The translations under genes were made by a program, and so were the position numbers. 52,329 nucleotides of DNA from Bacteroidia bacterium (lineage in GTDB: Bacteria > Bacteroidota > Bacteroidia > Flavobacteriales > Flavobacteriaceae): the NCBI GenBank assembly GCA_030431085.1, contig JAUIJW010000001.1, positions 1 to 52,329 of the forward strand, written 5' to 3'. Of the stretch, positions 9,469-18,061 are shown piece by piece (the first letter of the stretch is position 1; every line of letters begins with the position of its first letter). Under the pieces are notes generated by a model. The model made no database searches and had not been told where the DNA came from. It saw only the letters and a list, made by a program, of their open reading frames with translations.

Positions 9469-11751
9469 TTTAACAATAACAGATTTACTTATAGGGGTAT
9501 GACTTTTGTCTGCAAATTGATCTATAGGAATTAAGGGGTTAGTTTCTGGAAAATAGGCCGCTAAATTACCCTTAGGGATGTTATAAGGTACAACTAAAAA
9601 CCGAGAGACTTTTCTTTCTTTATTGTTATAATGACTAGATAAATCGATAATATCTAATGAATTAAGCTCATAATCCTTCATATCACTTTCATTCATTAGT
9701 ACCACACGTCGTTCATTGTAAATACCTCTGTAACGATCATCTAAGCCATAAATAGTTGTGTTAAATTGATCGTGTGAACGAATGGTCATTAATAAAAACT
9801 CATCTTTTTTTAATTGATGATTCGGTGTTTTGCAGATACTAAATTGGGCCTTTTGATGCGGAAGCATACTAAAGTCTAAATCTCTTACATTATTTGGTAA
9901 GTAAAATCCGCTACCTTTAGATTTTTCATTGATGTGATCAAACCCCTTTAAAGTTTCACTCATTTTTTCACGTAATAAATCATAATCTTTAGAAAGCGTA
10001 TCCCATGCTACAGGATGAGTTTTTCCGAAATAGGTATGCGCAATGCCTCCAATGATTTCTGGTTCACTTTTAAGTTGCTTAGATGCTGGAGGCAATATTC
10101 CTTTTGAGCGATGTACCTTACCCATGCTATTTTCAACCGTAAAATGACGTGGTTTTCCGTAGCGCAGATCCATTTCAGACCGACCTAAAGTTGGTAATAT
10201 CAATGCTGTTTTACCAGCTATAGTGTGACTTCTATTAAGCTTAGTGCTAATTTGTACGGTTAAGTTACATTTTTGAAGCGCTTCTGCCGTGAAAATAGTA
10301 TCTGATGCAGCCGAGACAAAATTTCCGCCTAAAGCGATAAAAACCTTAGCTTTACCAGCATGCATGGCTTGAATACTGTGCACCACATCAACACCTGTTT
10401 GAGTAGGTGCCTCAAAATTAAATACCTGTTTAATGGCCTTATTTAAATGTGGCGATACATAATGCATAATGCCAACAGTTCTGTCGCCTTGTACATTGCT
10501 GTGACCACGAACCGGACACGTACCGGCACCTGGTTTGCCTAAACTACCTTTTAAAAGTAATAAGTTTACGCATGCCTTAATATTTTCTACTCCATTCTTA
10601 TGTTGTGTAAGGCCCATTGCCCAACAAATAATAATTTTATTGTTTTGAGCAAGTAGATCAACCACATCATCAATTAAAGCTTCTTCTACCCCACACAGTT
10701 CAACAAGTTCATTAATGTCTAATTGATCTAGATGTTGGGTCAAGTCCTCGTAACCATGCGTGTATTGGTTGATAAACTCTAAATCAAACACTTGGCCACG
10801 TTGGTCTTGTAATATTTTTAATTTTTTACAGATGGCCTGCAGTAAGCTAACATCTTGATTTATTTTTACTTGTAAATAATAATCGGTAAGCGATTGACCA
10901 TGACCGATAATACCATTAATTTCTTGTGGATTTTTAAAACGAACTAATCCAGGTTCAACAAGAGGATTAATGCTAATTATTTTACCACCATTGGCTTTGC
11001 ACTTTTCTAAAGCCGATAGCATTCTTGGATGATTGGTGCCAGGATTTTGGCCAATAACCATGACCACTTCAGCCTCATCAAAATCTTCTAATTTTACAGA
11101 ACCCTTACCTATACCCAGTGTTTCACTCAGCGCTACTCCGCTTGATTCATGGCACATATTTGAGCAATCAGGCATATTATTGGTGCCAAAAGCTCGAGAA
11201 AATAATCCATAAAGAAAAGCTGCTTCATTACTTGATCTACCCGAGGTGTAAAAAACGGCTTCATCTGGATGGGCTAATTGGTGTAATTCTTGAGCGATTA
11301 AATTAAAAGCCTCTTCCCAAGAGATGGGTTCATAAAACTTTTGATTAGGTTTTAAAACCATGGGTTGGGTAATCCTACCGCTTTTTCCAATACGATAGTC
11401 AGACCATTGAGCAATGTCTTGAATAGAATGTTTTGAGAAAAAAGCAGCATCAACATGTTTGTTAGTGGCCTCTTCAGCTAAAGCTTTAACTCCATTTTCG
11501 CAATATTCTCCTAGCTTAGACCTTTCTTCTGGATCTGGCCACGCACAACCAGGACAATCAAACCCATTCTTCTGATTCATTTTAAATAGCCCTTGTGTAG
11601 ATTTTGTAACACCCATTTCTTTGAGGGCATGTTGTAGTGCTACTTTAACCGCGGGTAATCCGGCGGCGTAAGTTGTGGGTTTTTCAAGTTGAATACCTGT
11701 AAATTTACTCGAGCTTTGATAATTAACTTGTCTTTGGTCTTCCGTACTCAT
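9448..11751 (-). CDS. FdhF/YdeP-family molybdopterin oxidoreductase
   Basis: A 767-residue cytoplasmic molybdopterin enzyme of the YdeP type, related to the formate dehydrogenase alpha subunit; the physiological substrate of the family is not settled. The N-terminus has CPGCAWPD (Cys66, Cys69) and Cys84, which is fewer cysteines than the usual CxxCxxxC...C [4Fe-4S] set of FdhF. The metal-binding position appears as CSNMCHESSG (Cys200-His201), with Cys rather than selenocysteine. Other family blocks are YTSGRSSNEAAFLYGLFSR, GQNPGTNHPRM and GTCPVRGHSNVQGDR, followed by a C-terminal molybdopterin dinucleotide-binding domain containing IRSHDQFNTT. There is no Tat signal and no partner subunit or cofactor gene nearby. 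Gene end and terminator overlap. Confidence 0.88.
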   Translation of the reverse strand: MSTEDQRQVNYQSSSKFTGIQLEKPTTYAAGLPAVKVALQHALKEMGVTKSTQGLFKMNQKNGFDCPGCAWPDPEERSKLGEYCENGVKALAEEATNKHVDAAFFSKHSIQDIAQWSDYRIGKSGRITQPMVLKPNQKFYEPISWEEAFNLIAQELHQLAHPDEAVFYTSGRSSNEAAFLYGLFSRAFGTNNMPDCSNMCHESSGVALSETLGIGKGSVKLEDFDEAEVVMVIGQNPGTNHPRMLSALEKCKANGGKIISINPLVEPGLVRFKNPQEINGIIGHGQSLTDYYLQVKINQDVSLLQAICKKLKILQDQRGQVFDLEFINQYTHGYEDLTQHLDQLDINELVELCGVEEALIDDVVDLLAQNNKIIICWAMGLTQHKNGVENIKACVNLLLLKGSLGKPGAGTCPVRGHSNVQGDRTVGIMHYVSPHLNKAIKQVFNFEAPTQTGVDVVHSIQAMHAGKAKVFIALGGNFVSAASDTIFTAEALQKCNLTVQISTKLNRSHTIAGKTALILPTLGRSEMDLRYGKPRHFTVENSMGKVHRSKGILPPASKQLKSEPEIIGGIAHTYFGKTHPVAWDTLSKDYDLLREKMSETLKGFDHINEKSKGSGFYLPNNVRDLDFSMLPHQKAQFSICKTPNHQLKKDEFLLMTIRSHDQFNTTIYGLDDRYRGIYNERRVVLMNESDMKDYELNSLDIIDLSSHYNNKERKVSRFLVVPYNIPKGNLAAYFPETNPLIPIDQFADKSHTPISKSVIVKIKKAAQ

Positions 11752-11871
11752 GATTGTTTAAGGTTAGGATCTAGAGGAGTAAAGATATCAATTATTTGAC
11801 ATAACATTCTTAAATACGATACCTTAAATCCGGGCAGAAATTTATAATTTGCATGACTCAAATGTCATCAT

Positions 11872-12948
11872 ATGCAAAAACGTAGTGTAGTCTATATTAA
11901 TGATAATAATTTTAAAACCATTCTTCAATCAAAAGCCACCATGTTGTACACCTTGAAGAATAAGGCAGGAATGGTAGCAGAAATTACTAACTATGGGGCT
12001 AGAGTAGTCTCTTTATGGGTGCCAGATGTCAAGGGTAATTTTGATGATTTAGTCTTGGGTTTCGACTGTATTGAAGATTATGTACATAAAGATAGTAGCT
12101 ATTTTGGTGCCACAGTAGGAAGATATGCCAATAGAATTTCTAAAGCCCAATTTACTATTGATGGTGAAGTTTATCATCTAGCCAAAAATGTTGGAAGTAA
12201 TAGTTTACATGGTGGTGTTAAAGGGTTTCATGCGGTGGTTTGGGATGCTATTCAAACAGAAGAAAATAGAATTGAATTAAGTTATTTTTCTCAACACCTT
12301 GAAGAAGGCTTTCCGGGAAACCTTCAAGTCAAGCTAGTATACACTTTAACAAACGATAATGAGTTAAAGATAGAATATCAAGCAACGACAGACCGTATAA
12401 CAGTAATTAACCTAACACACCATTCCTATTTTAACTTAAAAGGAGCAGGTAAAGGTCAGATCAATGACCATCATTTAACGATTAATGCTAAATATTATAC
12501 TCCGGTTACAGATGAATTAATTCCTACCGGAGAATTAAAATCGGTAAAAAACAGTTGTTTCGATTTTACACAAAGCAAGCTCATAAGTGAACAGCTAAAG
12601 AAAGGAAAAGATGTTTTGGATATTACCCATGGTTTTGATCATAATTATGTGATTGAACGAGGTGATGACGATTTAAATTTCACGGCAAAAGTAGAAGAGA
12701 ATCAATCGGGTAGAGTGATGGAAGTATTTACAGATCAGCCTGGGGTACAATTTTACGGTGGCAATTTTATAGACGAGACCGTAAAATCAAAACGTGGTAT
12801 ATATTATCAAAGACATGGCGGATTGTGTTTAGAAACACAGCACTTTCCAGATAGTCCAAATCAAAGGCATTTTCCAAGTACATTTTTAAAGCCAGAAACA
12901 CAATTTAATAGTGTTACGGTGTATAAATTCTCAACCAAAATAATATAG
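11872..12948 (+). CDS. galM: galactose mutarotase (aldose 1-epimerase)
   Basis: Interconverts alpha and beta anomers of aldohexoses such as galactose and glucose. At 358 residues it has the family size. Conserved parts are GRYANRI at 83-89, NSLHGG at 110-115 (substrate-binding His113), THHSYFNL at 182-189 (catalytic His183), GFDHNYV at 254-260, and LCLETQHFPDSPNQ with the general base Glu321. The N-terminus has no clear signal peptide, so it is probably cytoplasmic, though an ATG at codon 24 (MLYTL) is an alternative start. One base separates its stop from the tesB start, suggesting co-transcription, although the two activities are not obviously linked. Confidence 0.92.
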   Translation: MQKRSVVYINDNNFKTILQSKATMLYTLKNKAGMVAEITNYGARVVSLWVPDVKGNFDDLVLGFDCIEDYVHKDSSYFGATVGRYANRISKAQFTIDGEVYHLAKNVGSNSLHGGVKGFHAVVWDAIQTEENRIELSYFSQHLEEGFPGNLQVKLVYTLTNDNELKIEYQATTDRITVINLTHHSYFNLKGAGKGQINDHHLTINAKYYTPVTDELIPTGELKSVKNSCFDFTQSKLISEQLKKGKDVLDITHGFDHNYVIERGDDDLNFTAKVEENQSGRVMEVFTDQPGVQFYGGNFIDETVKSKRGIYYQRHGGLCLETQHFPDSPNQRHFPSTFLKPETQFNSVTVYKFSTKII

Positions 12949-12949
12949 T

Positions 12950-13819
12950 ATGTCTAATAATGCGACACAAAATTTAATTGACCTTTTAACCCTAGATCAA
13001 TTAGACGAAAATGTTTTTATGGGGCAAAATTTTAAAGCGCCGTGGGGAAGGGTGTTTGGAGGTCAGGTACTTGCACAATCTCTCTATGCCGCTTATCAAT
13101 CTGTACCCAGCGATAGGTTGGCACATTCATTACATGGCTATTTTATTTTAGGAGGTGATCTAGAAGCTCCCATTACCTATGAAGTAGATAAAATTAGAGA
13201 TGGAGGTAGTTTTACAACAAGACGCGTGGTTGCACTGCAGAAGGGTAAGCCTATTTTTAATATGTCGGCATCTTTTCAAACTGTTGAACAGGGGGTTGAA
13301 CATCAAAGTTTAATGCCAGATTTGGCTAAACCAGACCAACTAAAAACAGGCTTGCAACAGATTAAAAAACTACTGTGGATAGCTCCTAAAATTCACAAAA
13401 AAATAAAGCAATCCTTTCCAGACGAATTTATTTTTAAACCCGTAAAAAAGGTAACAAAGTTACTACGTAAAAATAATCCACCGTATTTTCACATGTGGCT
13501 AAAAACGAGTCAAGAATTAAAGCTTACGCCAAGAATGCAGCATTTAATGCTAGCTTATGTATCTGATTATAGCTTACTACTTACCAGCTCTTTTCCGCAC
13601 AGAGCGCAACTCAATAAAACGCCAACATTTTATGCCAGTATAGATCATGCCTTGTGGTTTCATAGAGATTTTAATATCAATGACTGGCTTTTATATGCCA
13701 TGGATAGCCCTAGCGCCTCGAACTCAAGAGGATTTTCTAGAGGAAGTATTTTTGATAAAAACGGTAGATTAGTAGCTTCTGTGGCACAAGAAGGGTTAAT
13801 AAGGCAAAAAGAGGGTTAA
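12950..13819 (+). CDS. tesB: acyl-CoA thioesterase II
   Basis: Hydrolyses acyl-CoA to free fatty acid and CoA in the cytosol. The 289 residues form a double hotdog fold, as in E. coli TesB. The N-terminal hotdog has GQNFKAPWGRVFGGQVLAQ and the LHGYFILGGD helix. The C-terminal hotdog has AYVSDYSLL (Asp206), ASIDHALWFH (Ser230) and the conserved VAQEGLIR (Gln280). These align with the known Asp-Thr-Gln catalytic set, with Ser in place of Thr. The ATG lies 1 base after the galM stop. A hairpin follows 28 bases after the stop. Confidence 0.93.
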   Translation: MSNNATQNLIDLLTLDQLDENVFMGQNFKAPWGRVFGGQVLAQSLYAAYQSVPSDRLAHSLHGYFILGGDLEAPITYEVDKIRDGGSFTTRRVVALQKGKPIFNMSASFQTVEQGVEHQSLMPDLAKPDQLKTGLQQIKKLLWIAPKIHKKIKQSFPDEFIFKPVKKVTKLLRKNNPPYFHMWLKTSQELKLTPRMQHLMLAYVSDYSLLLTSSFPHRAQLNKTPTFYASIDHALWFHRDFNINDWLLYAMDSPSASNSRGFSRGSIFDKNGRLVASVAQEGLIRQKEG

Positions 13820-13840
13820 TCAACAACATTAGAATAATTA

Positions 13841-13877
13841 AAAAAATAAGCAGTTCTTTTTTGTTGAGAACTGCTTG
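13841..13877 (-). terminator. terminator for the C10 protease/lipoprotein operon
   Basis: AAGCAGTTCT at 13848-13857 pairs with AGAACTGCTT at 13867-13876. Read on the minus strand the stem is followed by a long T-run (complement of 13841-13847), so it fits termination of the minus-strand operon. The plus-strand side, serving tesB, has only a weak T-run. Confidence 0.75.
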
Positions 13878-13913
13878 TTTACAAGGTTTTAATTCTAACA
13901 AGTTAAACCAATA

Positions 13914-14414
13914 TTATTTACTAAAATTAAATGTTGGTTCGGTATCCCTATTAATATCAAATTCTGTTAAAAATTCGCCATTTAGCCAAAGTTTCTTTTT
14001 TATAAGTGTATTAGATGTTCTTTCAAATGTAGTTTCAAATGTATCTCTACTACCATCATCCCACTGTAAAATAGTTTTGGGTTTCGATTCTGTTTCTTTA
14101 GCATTTAAGGTTAGCTTCATTCTATAAAAATTTTCATGGTCATGCTTAACAACCCAAAACATTCTTGGAGCATTCATATTGGGGTCATACATATTTTGCA
14201 ATTCGCCATCTATTTCATAGAACACTCTAATTTTATCAAGATCTAAATGATTTGGATTATTAGGGTTTAATAAATCTTCACCATCAGAATTGATAACGGT
14301 TAAATCAATTCCAACATCTACATAAACGCCTATTAGTTTTGTTTCATCATTATCATCATCGCTATTACAAGCGAATAAAGTTATTAAGGTTAAAAGAATA
14401 AGTAAATTTTTCAT
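13914..14414 (-). CDS. small acidic surface lipoprotein next to a C10 protease
   Basis: I do not recognise a domain family. The 166-residue protein has a short lipoprotein signal with lipobox LFAC (Cys16), followed at once by NSDDDND. That acidic stretch is like the Flavobacteriia surface-export signal. The remainder is beta-rich, with no long hydrophobic segment and no extra cysteines. It starts 4 bases after the stop of the C10 protease gene and ends before a shared terminator, so the two are co-transcribed. In Bacteroides fragilis and Streptococcus, C10 proteases are paired with small inhibitors, so an inhibitor or chaperone role is conceivable here, but no sequence similarity to those inhibitors could be established by eye. 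Confidence 0.75.
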   Translation of the reverse strand: MKNLLILLTLITLFACNSDDDNDETKLIGVYVDVGIDLTVINSDGEDLLNPNNPNHLDLDKIRVFYEIDGELQNMYDPNMNAPRMFWVVKHDHENFYRMKLTLNAKETESKPKTILQWDDGSRDTFETTFERTSNTLIKKKLWLNGEFLTEFDINRDTEPTFNFSK

Positions 14415-14418
14415 GGTA

Positions 14419-15624
14419 TTAAGGTATTATATTATAAATCATTTTTTTATTATTGTTAAAGCCAGTTCCTCCAAATGGGTTAAAATTATCATACATAAAA
14501 TAGCCATCATAATTACCTCCCCACCCCCAATTCATATAGAATCTAGGAATAAATGATGCCCCAGTACAATCTTCATAATAGTAGGTTGTTTGCTTATACC
14601 CATCGCAAACCCACATGTGTCCTTCAACACCATTGTTACCACTTAATATTACAGGACGACCACTGTTAATATTACTTTTTACAGTGTTGTAGTTATAATT
14701 AGACCAAGAGGCATAAGAGTACCCAAATTCATTTTTTAACACAGTAGCCATATTTGCCGAAGCACTTACACCTGTACCTCCACAAAAATATGAAGGTTCA
14801 CCTAGATATTGATTACCGATAGCATCATGAATATCATCAATAAAATTAGCAGTAGTTGTTGATGCAGTACCTGAAGGCATTGCCGACCAATTATAATTTG
14901 TAGGAAACGAATAATATCGCATGACTTGCCCCATTGCTATGGGCACACAGCCAGCATAAACTTGAAAAGAAGATCCATAACATGTGATGAAAGGAAGGGC
15001 ACTATTGTAGCCACTTAATTGATCCCATGTAGAATCCATTAAAGGCCCTACAGTAATAGTTTCAGTGCGATCTTCGCATTTTTCTTCTGGCTCTTTTGCA
15101 AAAACACTTTGTGTTGAATTGGCAATGGCGTTTTCAACTTCCTGCCAAGCAATTTTGTTTAATTCAGATTGAACAATGTTAGAGCTTTGAATTTCAGTAA
15201 TTTGTTTTTGAGCATCCTCCATCCACATTTTCAAACCGGGAGGGTATGATTCATTCTCAACAACAAAACCTCCTTTTTCTGAAAACGCAAGAATAGGTTC
15301 AGTTCTTTTATCTGATGAAAGTATGATAAAACCACCTTCATTATAATTTATAATATAGAAAGAAGTTTTACCTTTTTTATTTTTAACTTCATTCATTTTT
15401 TTAACTGTTCGTTTTGAATTTTTAAATTTACCTTTAAAGGATTCATTGTGTTTACCTTTAAAGTTAATGTTATTTGCTATTTTCTTTGCATAGTCTAAAG
15501 ATACAAAATTATCTTGTTGGCTTAAATTGATATTCTCAATATCATCGTTTTCGGAGCATGCGTATGAAAACAACAATATAAATGTTAAAAATATTAATAA
15601 CAATTTAGTGTTGATTTTTTTCAT
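14419..15624 (-). CDS. streptopain-family (C10) cysteine protease, lipoprotein
   Basis: A secreted papain-like cysteine protease made as a zymogen. The 401 residues begin with a lipoprotein signal (lipobox SYAC, Cys23) and the acidic SENDD stretch. A Spi-type pro-domain follows at about 40-160, recognisable by FYIINYNEGGFIILSSD and PILAFSEKGGF. The catalytic domain runs from about 195 to the end, with PLMDSTWDQ, the nucleophile in AGCVPIAMGQVMRYY (Cys226), the base in GHMWVCDGY (His336) and FYMNWGWGG (Trp367 region). The usual C-terminal sorting domain of type IX secretion is absent, consistent with lipid anchoring. Extra cysteines flank the catalytic core. Gene order with the small lipoprotein suggests a protease/partner pair. 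Confidence 0.9.
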   Translation of the reverse strand: MKKINTKLLLIFLTFILLFSYACSENDDIENINLSQQDNFVSLDYAKKIANNINFKGKHNESFKGKFKNSKRTVKKMNEVKNKKGKTSFYIINYNEGGFIILSSDKRTEPILAFSEKGGFVVENESYPPGLKMWMEDAQKQITEIQSSNIVQSELNKIAWQEVENAIANSTQSVFAKEPEEKCEDRTETITVGPLMDSTWDQLSGYNSALPFITCYGSSFQVYAGCVPIAMGQVMRYYSFPTNYNWSAMPSGTASTTTANFIDDIHDAIGNQYLGEPSYFCGGTGVSASANMATVLKNEFGYSYASWSNYNYNTVKSNINSGRPVILSGNNGVEGHMWVCDGYKQTTYYYEDCTGASFIPRFYMNWGWGGNYDGYFMYDNFNPFGGTGFNNNKKMIYNIIP

Positions 15625-15698
15625 GATTTTGATTTGAAATATTAAAATGAATAAATAATGTATGAGCCATAAATATAGAAATTAAATTGTAAGAAAAG

Positions 15699-15741
15699 AC
15701 TCATGGTTTCTAGGTATTTCACCTCCCTAAAAACCATGAGT
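15699..15741. repeat. 11-bp perfect inverted repeat
   Basis: ACTCATGGTTT at 15699-15709 and AAACCATGAGT at 15731-15741 are exact reverse complements around a 21-base loop. The loop itself contains AGGT...ACCT, and the flanks offer an alternative pairing of TTTCTAGGT with ACCTCTAGAAA. No T-run follows on either strand, so it is not a classical terminator. It lies 75 bases upstream of the C10 protease start. Confidence 0.6.
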
Positions 15742-15940
15742 TAACCTCTAGAAATTCGTATAAAATGAAAAACATGATCAATGTCATATTCTTAAAGAGC
15801 AATAACAATGATAGAGAAATTGAGAAAACTGCTACTGTGTGATGGTGTTCTATTACAGAAATTGGAAAATGGTAGCTTTTAGGTATTTTAGAATTGAAAC
15901 AGTAATTATAGAAGTTTGACACCGATTATGACACCTTAAA
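15742..15940. other. gene-poor stretch between the C10 operon and ssrA
   Basis: No convincing gene was found. The only open frames are a 25-codon plus-strand frame beginning MKNMINVIF and a 67-codon minus-strand frame with no family signature or clear start signal. The whole interval from the C10 protease start to the tmRNA 3' end is about 357 bases; apart from the inverted repeat and the ssrA terminator I see nothing supported in it. Confidence 0.5.
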
Positions 15941-15941
15941 A

Positions 15942-15970
15942 ACAAAAACCCTTTTAAATAAAGGGTTTTA
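15942..15970 (-). terminator. terminator of ssrA
   Basis: On the minus strand AAAACCCTTT (complement of 15960-15969) pairs with AAAGGGTTTT (complement of 15945-15954) around a 5-base loop, ending in a T-run. It lies 12 bases past the tmRNA 3' end. Confidence 0.85.
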
Positions 15971-15981
15971 GGAGATATTTG

Positions 15982-16388
15982 TGGAGATGGAGGGACTCGA
16001 ACCCTCGTCCAAACAAGCAACTAAATTATTTTCTACATGTTTAGTTTTTGTTCAATTGTAGGCTTAAAACCGATCAAAAACAACCTATTTTAAACTTAGC
16101 TTTTTAAGTGTCGAAACACAACCAAAGCCTTTGTGTTTCTAGGTTTATTTTTACGATGCCTCTATCTCGATAATTATCGAGGAGAACGCCATAAACCAAG
16201 GCTTTCAAGAGACATTTAGCTTTCTGCCCTAGGCAGACGAGGCTCTATCTTACTATAATTCGGATTAAGCAGCTAAAGCGTAATTATTTTCGCCGTTTAT
16301 AAAAGTGAAATCGATTTTTACGAGTGCTATTTCAAGGCTCGACATGCTTATAATTTAACTGATCTTGCTGTCAAAACCAGTCATCCCC
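15982..16388 (-). ncRNA. ssrA: transfer-messenger RNA (tmRNA)
   Basis: Rescues stalled ribosomes by trans-translation together with SmpB. The 5' end (complement of 16388) begins GGGGATGACTGGTTTTGACA and pairs with the 3' CATCTCC to form the acceptor stem (6 Watson-Crick pairs plus one G-U). The T arm reads GAGGGTTCGAGTCCCTC. The tag frame (complement of 16294-16265) reads Gly-Glu-Asn-Asn-Tyr-Ala-Leu-Ala-Ala-stop, the form known from Bacteroidota. The discriminator A is followed in the genome by CAA, so the CCA end is not encoded and must be added. Total length is about 407 nucleotides before CCA. Confidence 0.96.
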
Positions 16389-16412
16389 AATATGTTAAAG
16401 AACTAAAGGCTG

Positions 16413-16420
16413 CAAATGTA
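16413..16420 (-). promoter_or_regulatory. candidate -7 box of ssrA
   Basis: On the minus strand TACATTTG matches TAnnTTTG exactly and lies 24 bases upstream of the mature tmRNA 5' end, leaving a short leader for RNase P to remove. A TTG lies upstream at 27 bases spacing, longer than the usual 17-23, so the -33 element is uncertain. Confidence 0.55.
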
Positions 16421-16548
16421 ATAAATCTTATTAACCTCATAAAATAACAACCAGTTAATTACTTCGCAAAAGCCATACCAATTCGTAAATTTTAAGTCAT
16501 TTATAGTATCTTCGTGAAAATTTGTCAGACATATCTAGCATCATCATT

Positions 16549-17754
16549 ATGAAAATTGCCATTATCAAAGAAAGAAAGAACCCTCCAGATAAAAGAGTTG
16601 TTTTTTCACCCCTAGCCTGTAAGCAATTGTTAGCACAATACCCTGATCTTGAGATCGTGATTGAAAGCTCGGAGGTTAGAGCTTTTGAGGATGCAGAATA
16701 CCAAAAAGAAGAACTTTTTGTGAGCACCGATGTTAAAGACTGTGATGTCATGATTGGTGTAAAAGAAGTGCCTATTGAGGCATTAATCCCGAATAAAAAA
16801 TATTTTTTCTTTTCGCACACCATAAAAAAACAACCTTACAATCGCAATTTGTTAAGAGCCATTTTAGAGCAACAAATTGAGTTGTATGATCACGAAGTTT
16901 TAACCAATGAAAATGGGGAAAGGGTGGTTGCGTTTGGAAGATATGCCGGAATAGTTGGAGCCTATAATACCATAAGAGCATATGGTCTAAAATACCAATT
17001 ATTTGCATTGCCGAAGGCAGAAACATTAGAAAGTCAAGAGGCACTCATTGCAGAGCTAAATCAAATAGCATTACCCAATATAAAGATTGTTTTAACAGGT
17101 AGAGGTAGGGTATCTAATGGTGCTAAAGAAATGTTAGTGGCTATGGGGTTAGAACAAGTGTCAGTGCCTCAGTTTTTAAATAATAGATTTGATACGCCAG
17201 TGTTTTGTCAATTAGATGTACTCGATTATAATATAAGAAAGGATGGCAAAGTTTTAGATAAAAGTGATTTTTTCAAGTATCCAAATGAGTATGAAAGTAA
17301 TTTTTTAAGATTTGCTAAAGTGGCCGACGTATTTATTGCCGGACATTTTTTTGGAGAAGGTTCTCCCTATTTGTTTAAGCGCAATGACGCCAAGCTGAAA
17401 GATTTTAATATAAGGGTAGTAGGAGATATTAGTTGTGATATTGATGGTCCTGTAGCTTCTACTATTAGAGCCTCAACCATTGCAGATCCCATTTATGGTT
17501 ACGATCCAAAACTAGAGCAGGAGGTAGATTTTATGAAAAAAGAGGCTATCGCTGTAATGGCTGTAGATAATTTACCTTGCGAATTACCTAAAGACGCATC
17601 CATCGGATTTGGCGATAGTTTCGCTAAATATATTATTCCAGCTTTTTTTAATGGAGATAAAGAAGGTATTTTAGAAAGGGCCAGAATGACCTATCGAGGT
17701 AAGTTAACACCTAGGTTTTCTTACTTGCAATCTTATGTAGATGGAGTAGAGTAA
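16549..17754 (+). CDS. saccharopine/alanine dehydrogenase-like NAD(P)-dependent oxidoreductase
   Basis: Member of the AlaDH/PNT superfamily that includes saccharopine dehydrogenase (L-lysine-forming). From ATG 16549 it has 401 residues, starting MKIAIIKERKNPPDKRVVFSP, the usual N-terminal substrate-domain start. Further family blocks are KEVPIEALIPNKKYFFFSHT, FGRYAGIVGAYNT, the Rossmann segment VLTGRGRVSNGAKEML, and VVGDISCDIDGPVASTIRAST. A TTG start 27 bases upstream would add a poorly conserved leader and was not chosen. TATCTTCG at 16507-16514 is a one-mismatch -7 box. The reaction could be reductive lysine/2-oxoglutarate chemistry, but that is inferred from the family. The next gene begins 1 base after its stop. 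Confidence 0.8.
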   Translation: MKIAIIKERKNPPDKRVVFSPLACKQLLAQYPDLEIVIESSEVRAFEDAEYQKEELFVSTDVKDCDVMIGVKEVPIEALIPNKKYFFFSHTIKKQPYNRNLLRAILEQQIELYDHEVLTNENGERVVAFGRYAGIVGAYNTIRAYGLKYQLFALPKAETLESQEALIAELNQIALPNIKIVLTGRGRVSNGAKEMLVAMGLEQVSVPQFLNNRFDTPVFCQLDVLDYNIRKDGKVLDKSDFFKYPNEYESNFLRFAKVADVFIAGHFFGEGSPYLFKRNDAKLKDFNIRVVGDISCDIDGPVASTIRASTIADPIYGYDPKLEQEVDFMKKEAIAVMAVDNLPCELPKDASIGFGDSFAKYIIPAFFNGDKEGILERARMTYRGKLTPRFSYLQSYVDGVE

Positions 17755-17755
17755 T

Positions 17756-17974
17756 ATGCAGCCAGATCCAAAATTTATTGAAAAAGTTGCTAATGCCAAA
17801 ATGCCATTTGGTAAGTATAAAGGTTATTATTTAATTGATTTACCCGAATATTATTTGGTGTGGTACCGCAACAAAGGCTTTCCAAAAAATAAATTAGGAT
17901 TAATGATGGAATCTGCTTTTGAAATTAGGAGAAACGGATTAGAAGACCTAGTTAAAAGACTTCAAAATAAATAA
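17756..17974 (+). CDS. DUF3820 family protein
   Basis: A small cytoplasmic protein of 72 residues with the whole DUF3820 domain: MPFGKYKGYYLIDLPEYYL at residues 16-34, followed by WYRNKGFPKNKLG and a C-terminal helix. The function of this family is not established; it is sometimes labelled a quorum-sensing-regulated factor without direct evidence. It is separated by 1 base from the upstream dehydrogenase-like gene and is probably co-transcribed with it. Confidence 0.85.
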   Translation: MQPDPKFIEKVANAKMPFGKYKGYYLIDLPEYYLVWYRNKGFPKNKLGLMMESAFEIRRNGLEDLVKRLQNK

Positions 17975-18061
17975 GTCATTGTTGGGATTTGACGTTTTTT
18001 TATTACGATAAATATGCTTTTTAAGATAAAAATTGTTTGATAAGTAAAGAACAATCCTTAA

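Noticed and set aside
15719..15922. 67-codon minus-strand open frame in the gap before ssrA
   Set aside because: No family pattern, no plausible ribosome site, and it overlaps an inverted repeat; treated as chance.
16522..16548. TTG start 27 bases upstream for the saccharopine-dehydrogenase-like gene
   Set aside because: The family begins at the MKIAIIKE strand encoded from ATG 16549; the extra residues look like leader sequence next to a possible -7 box.
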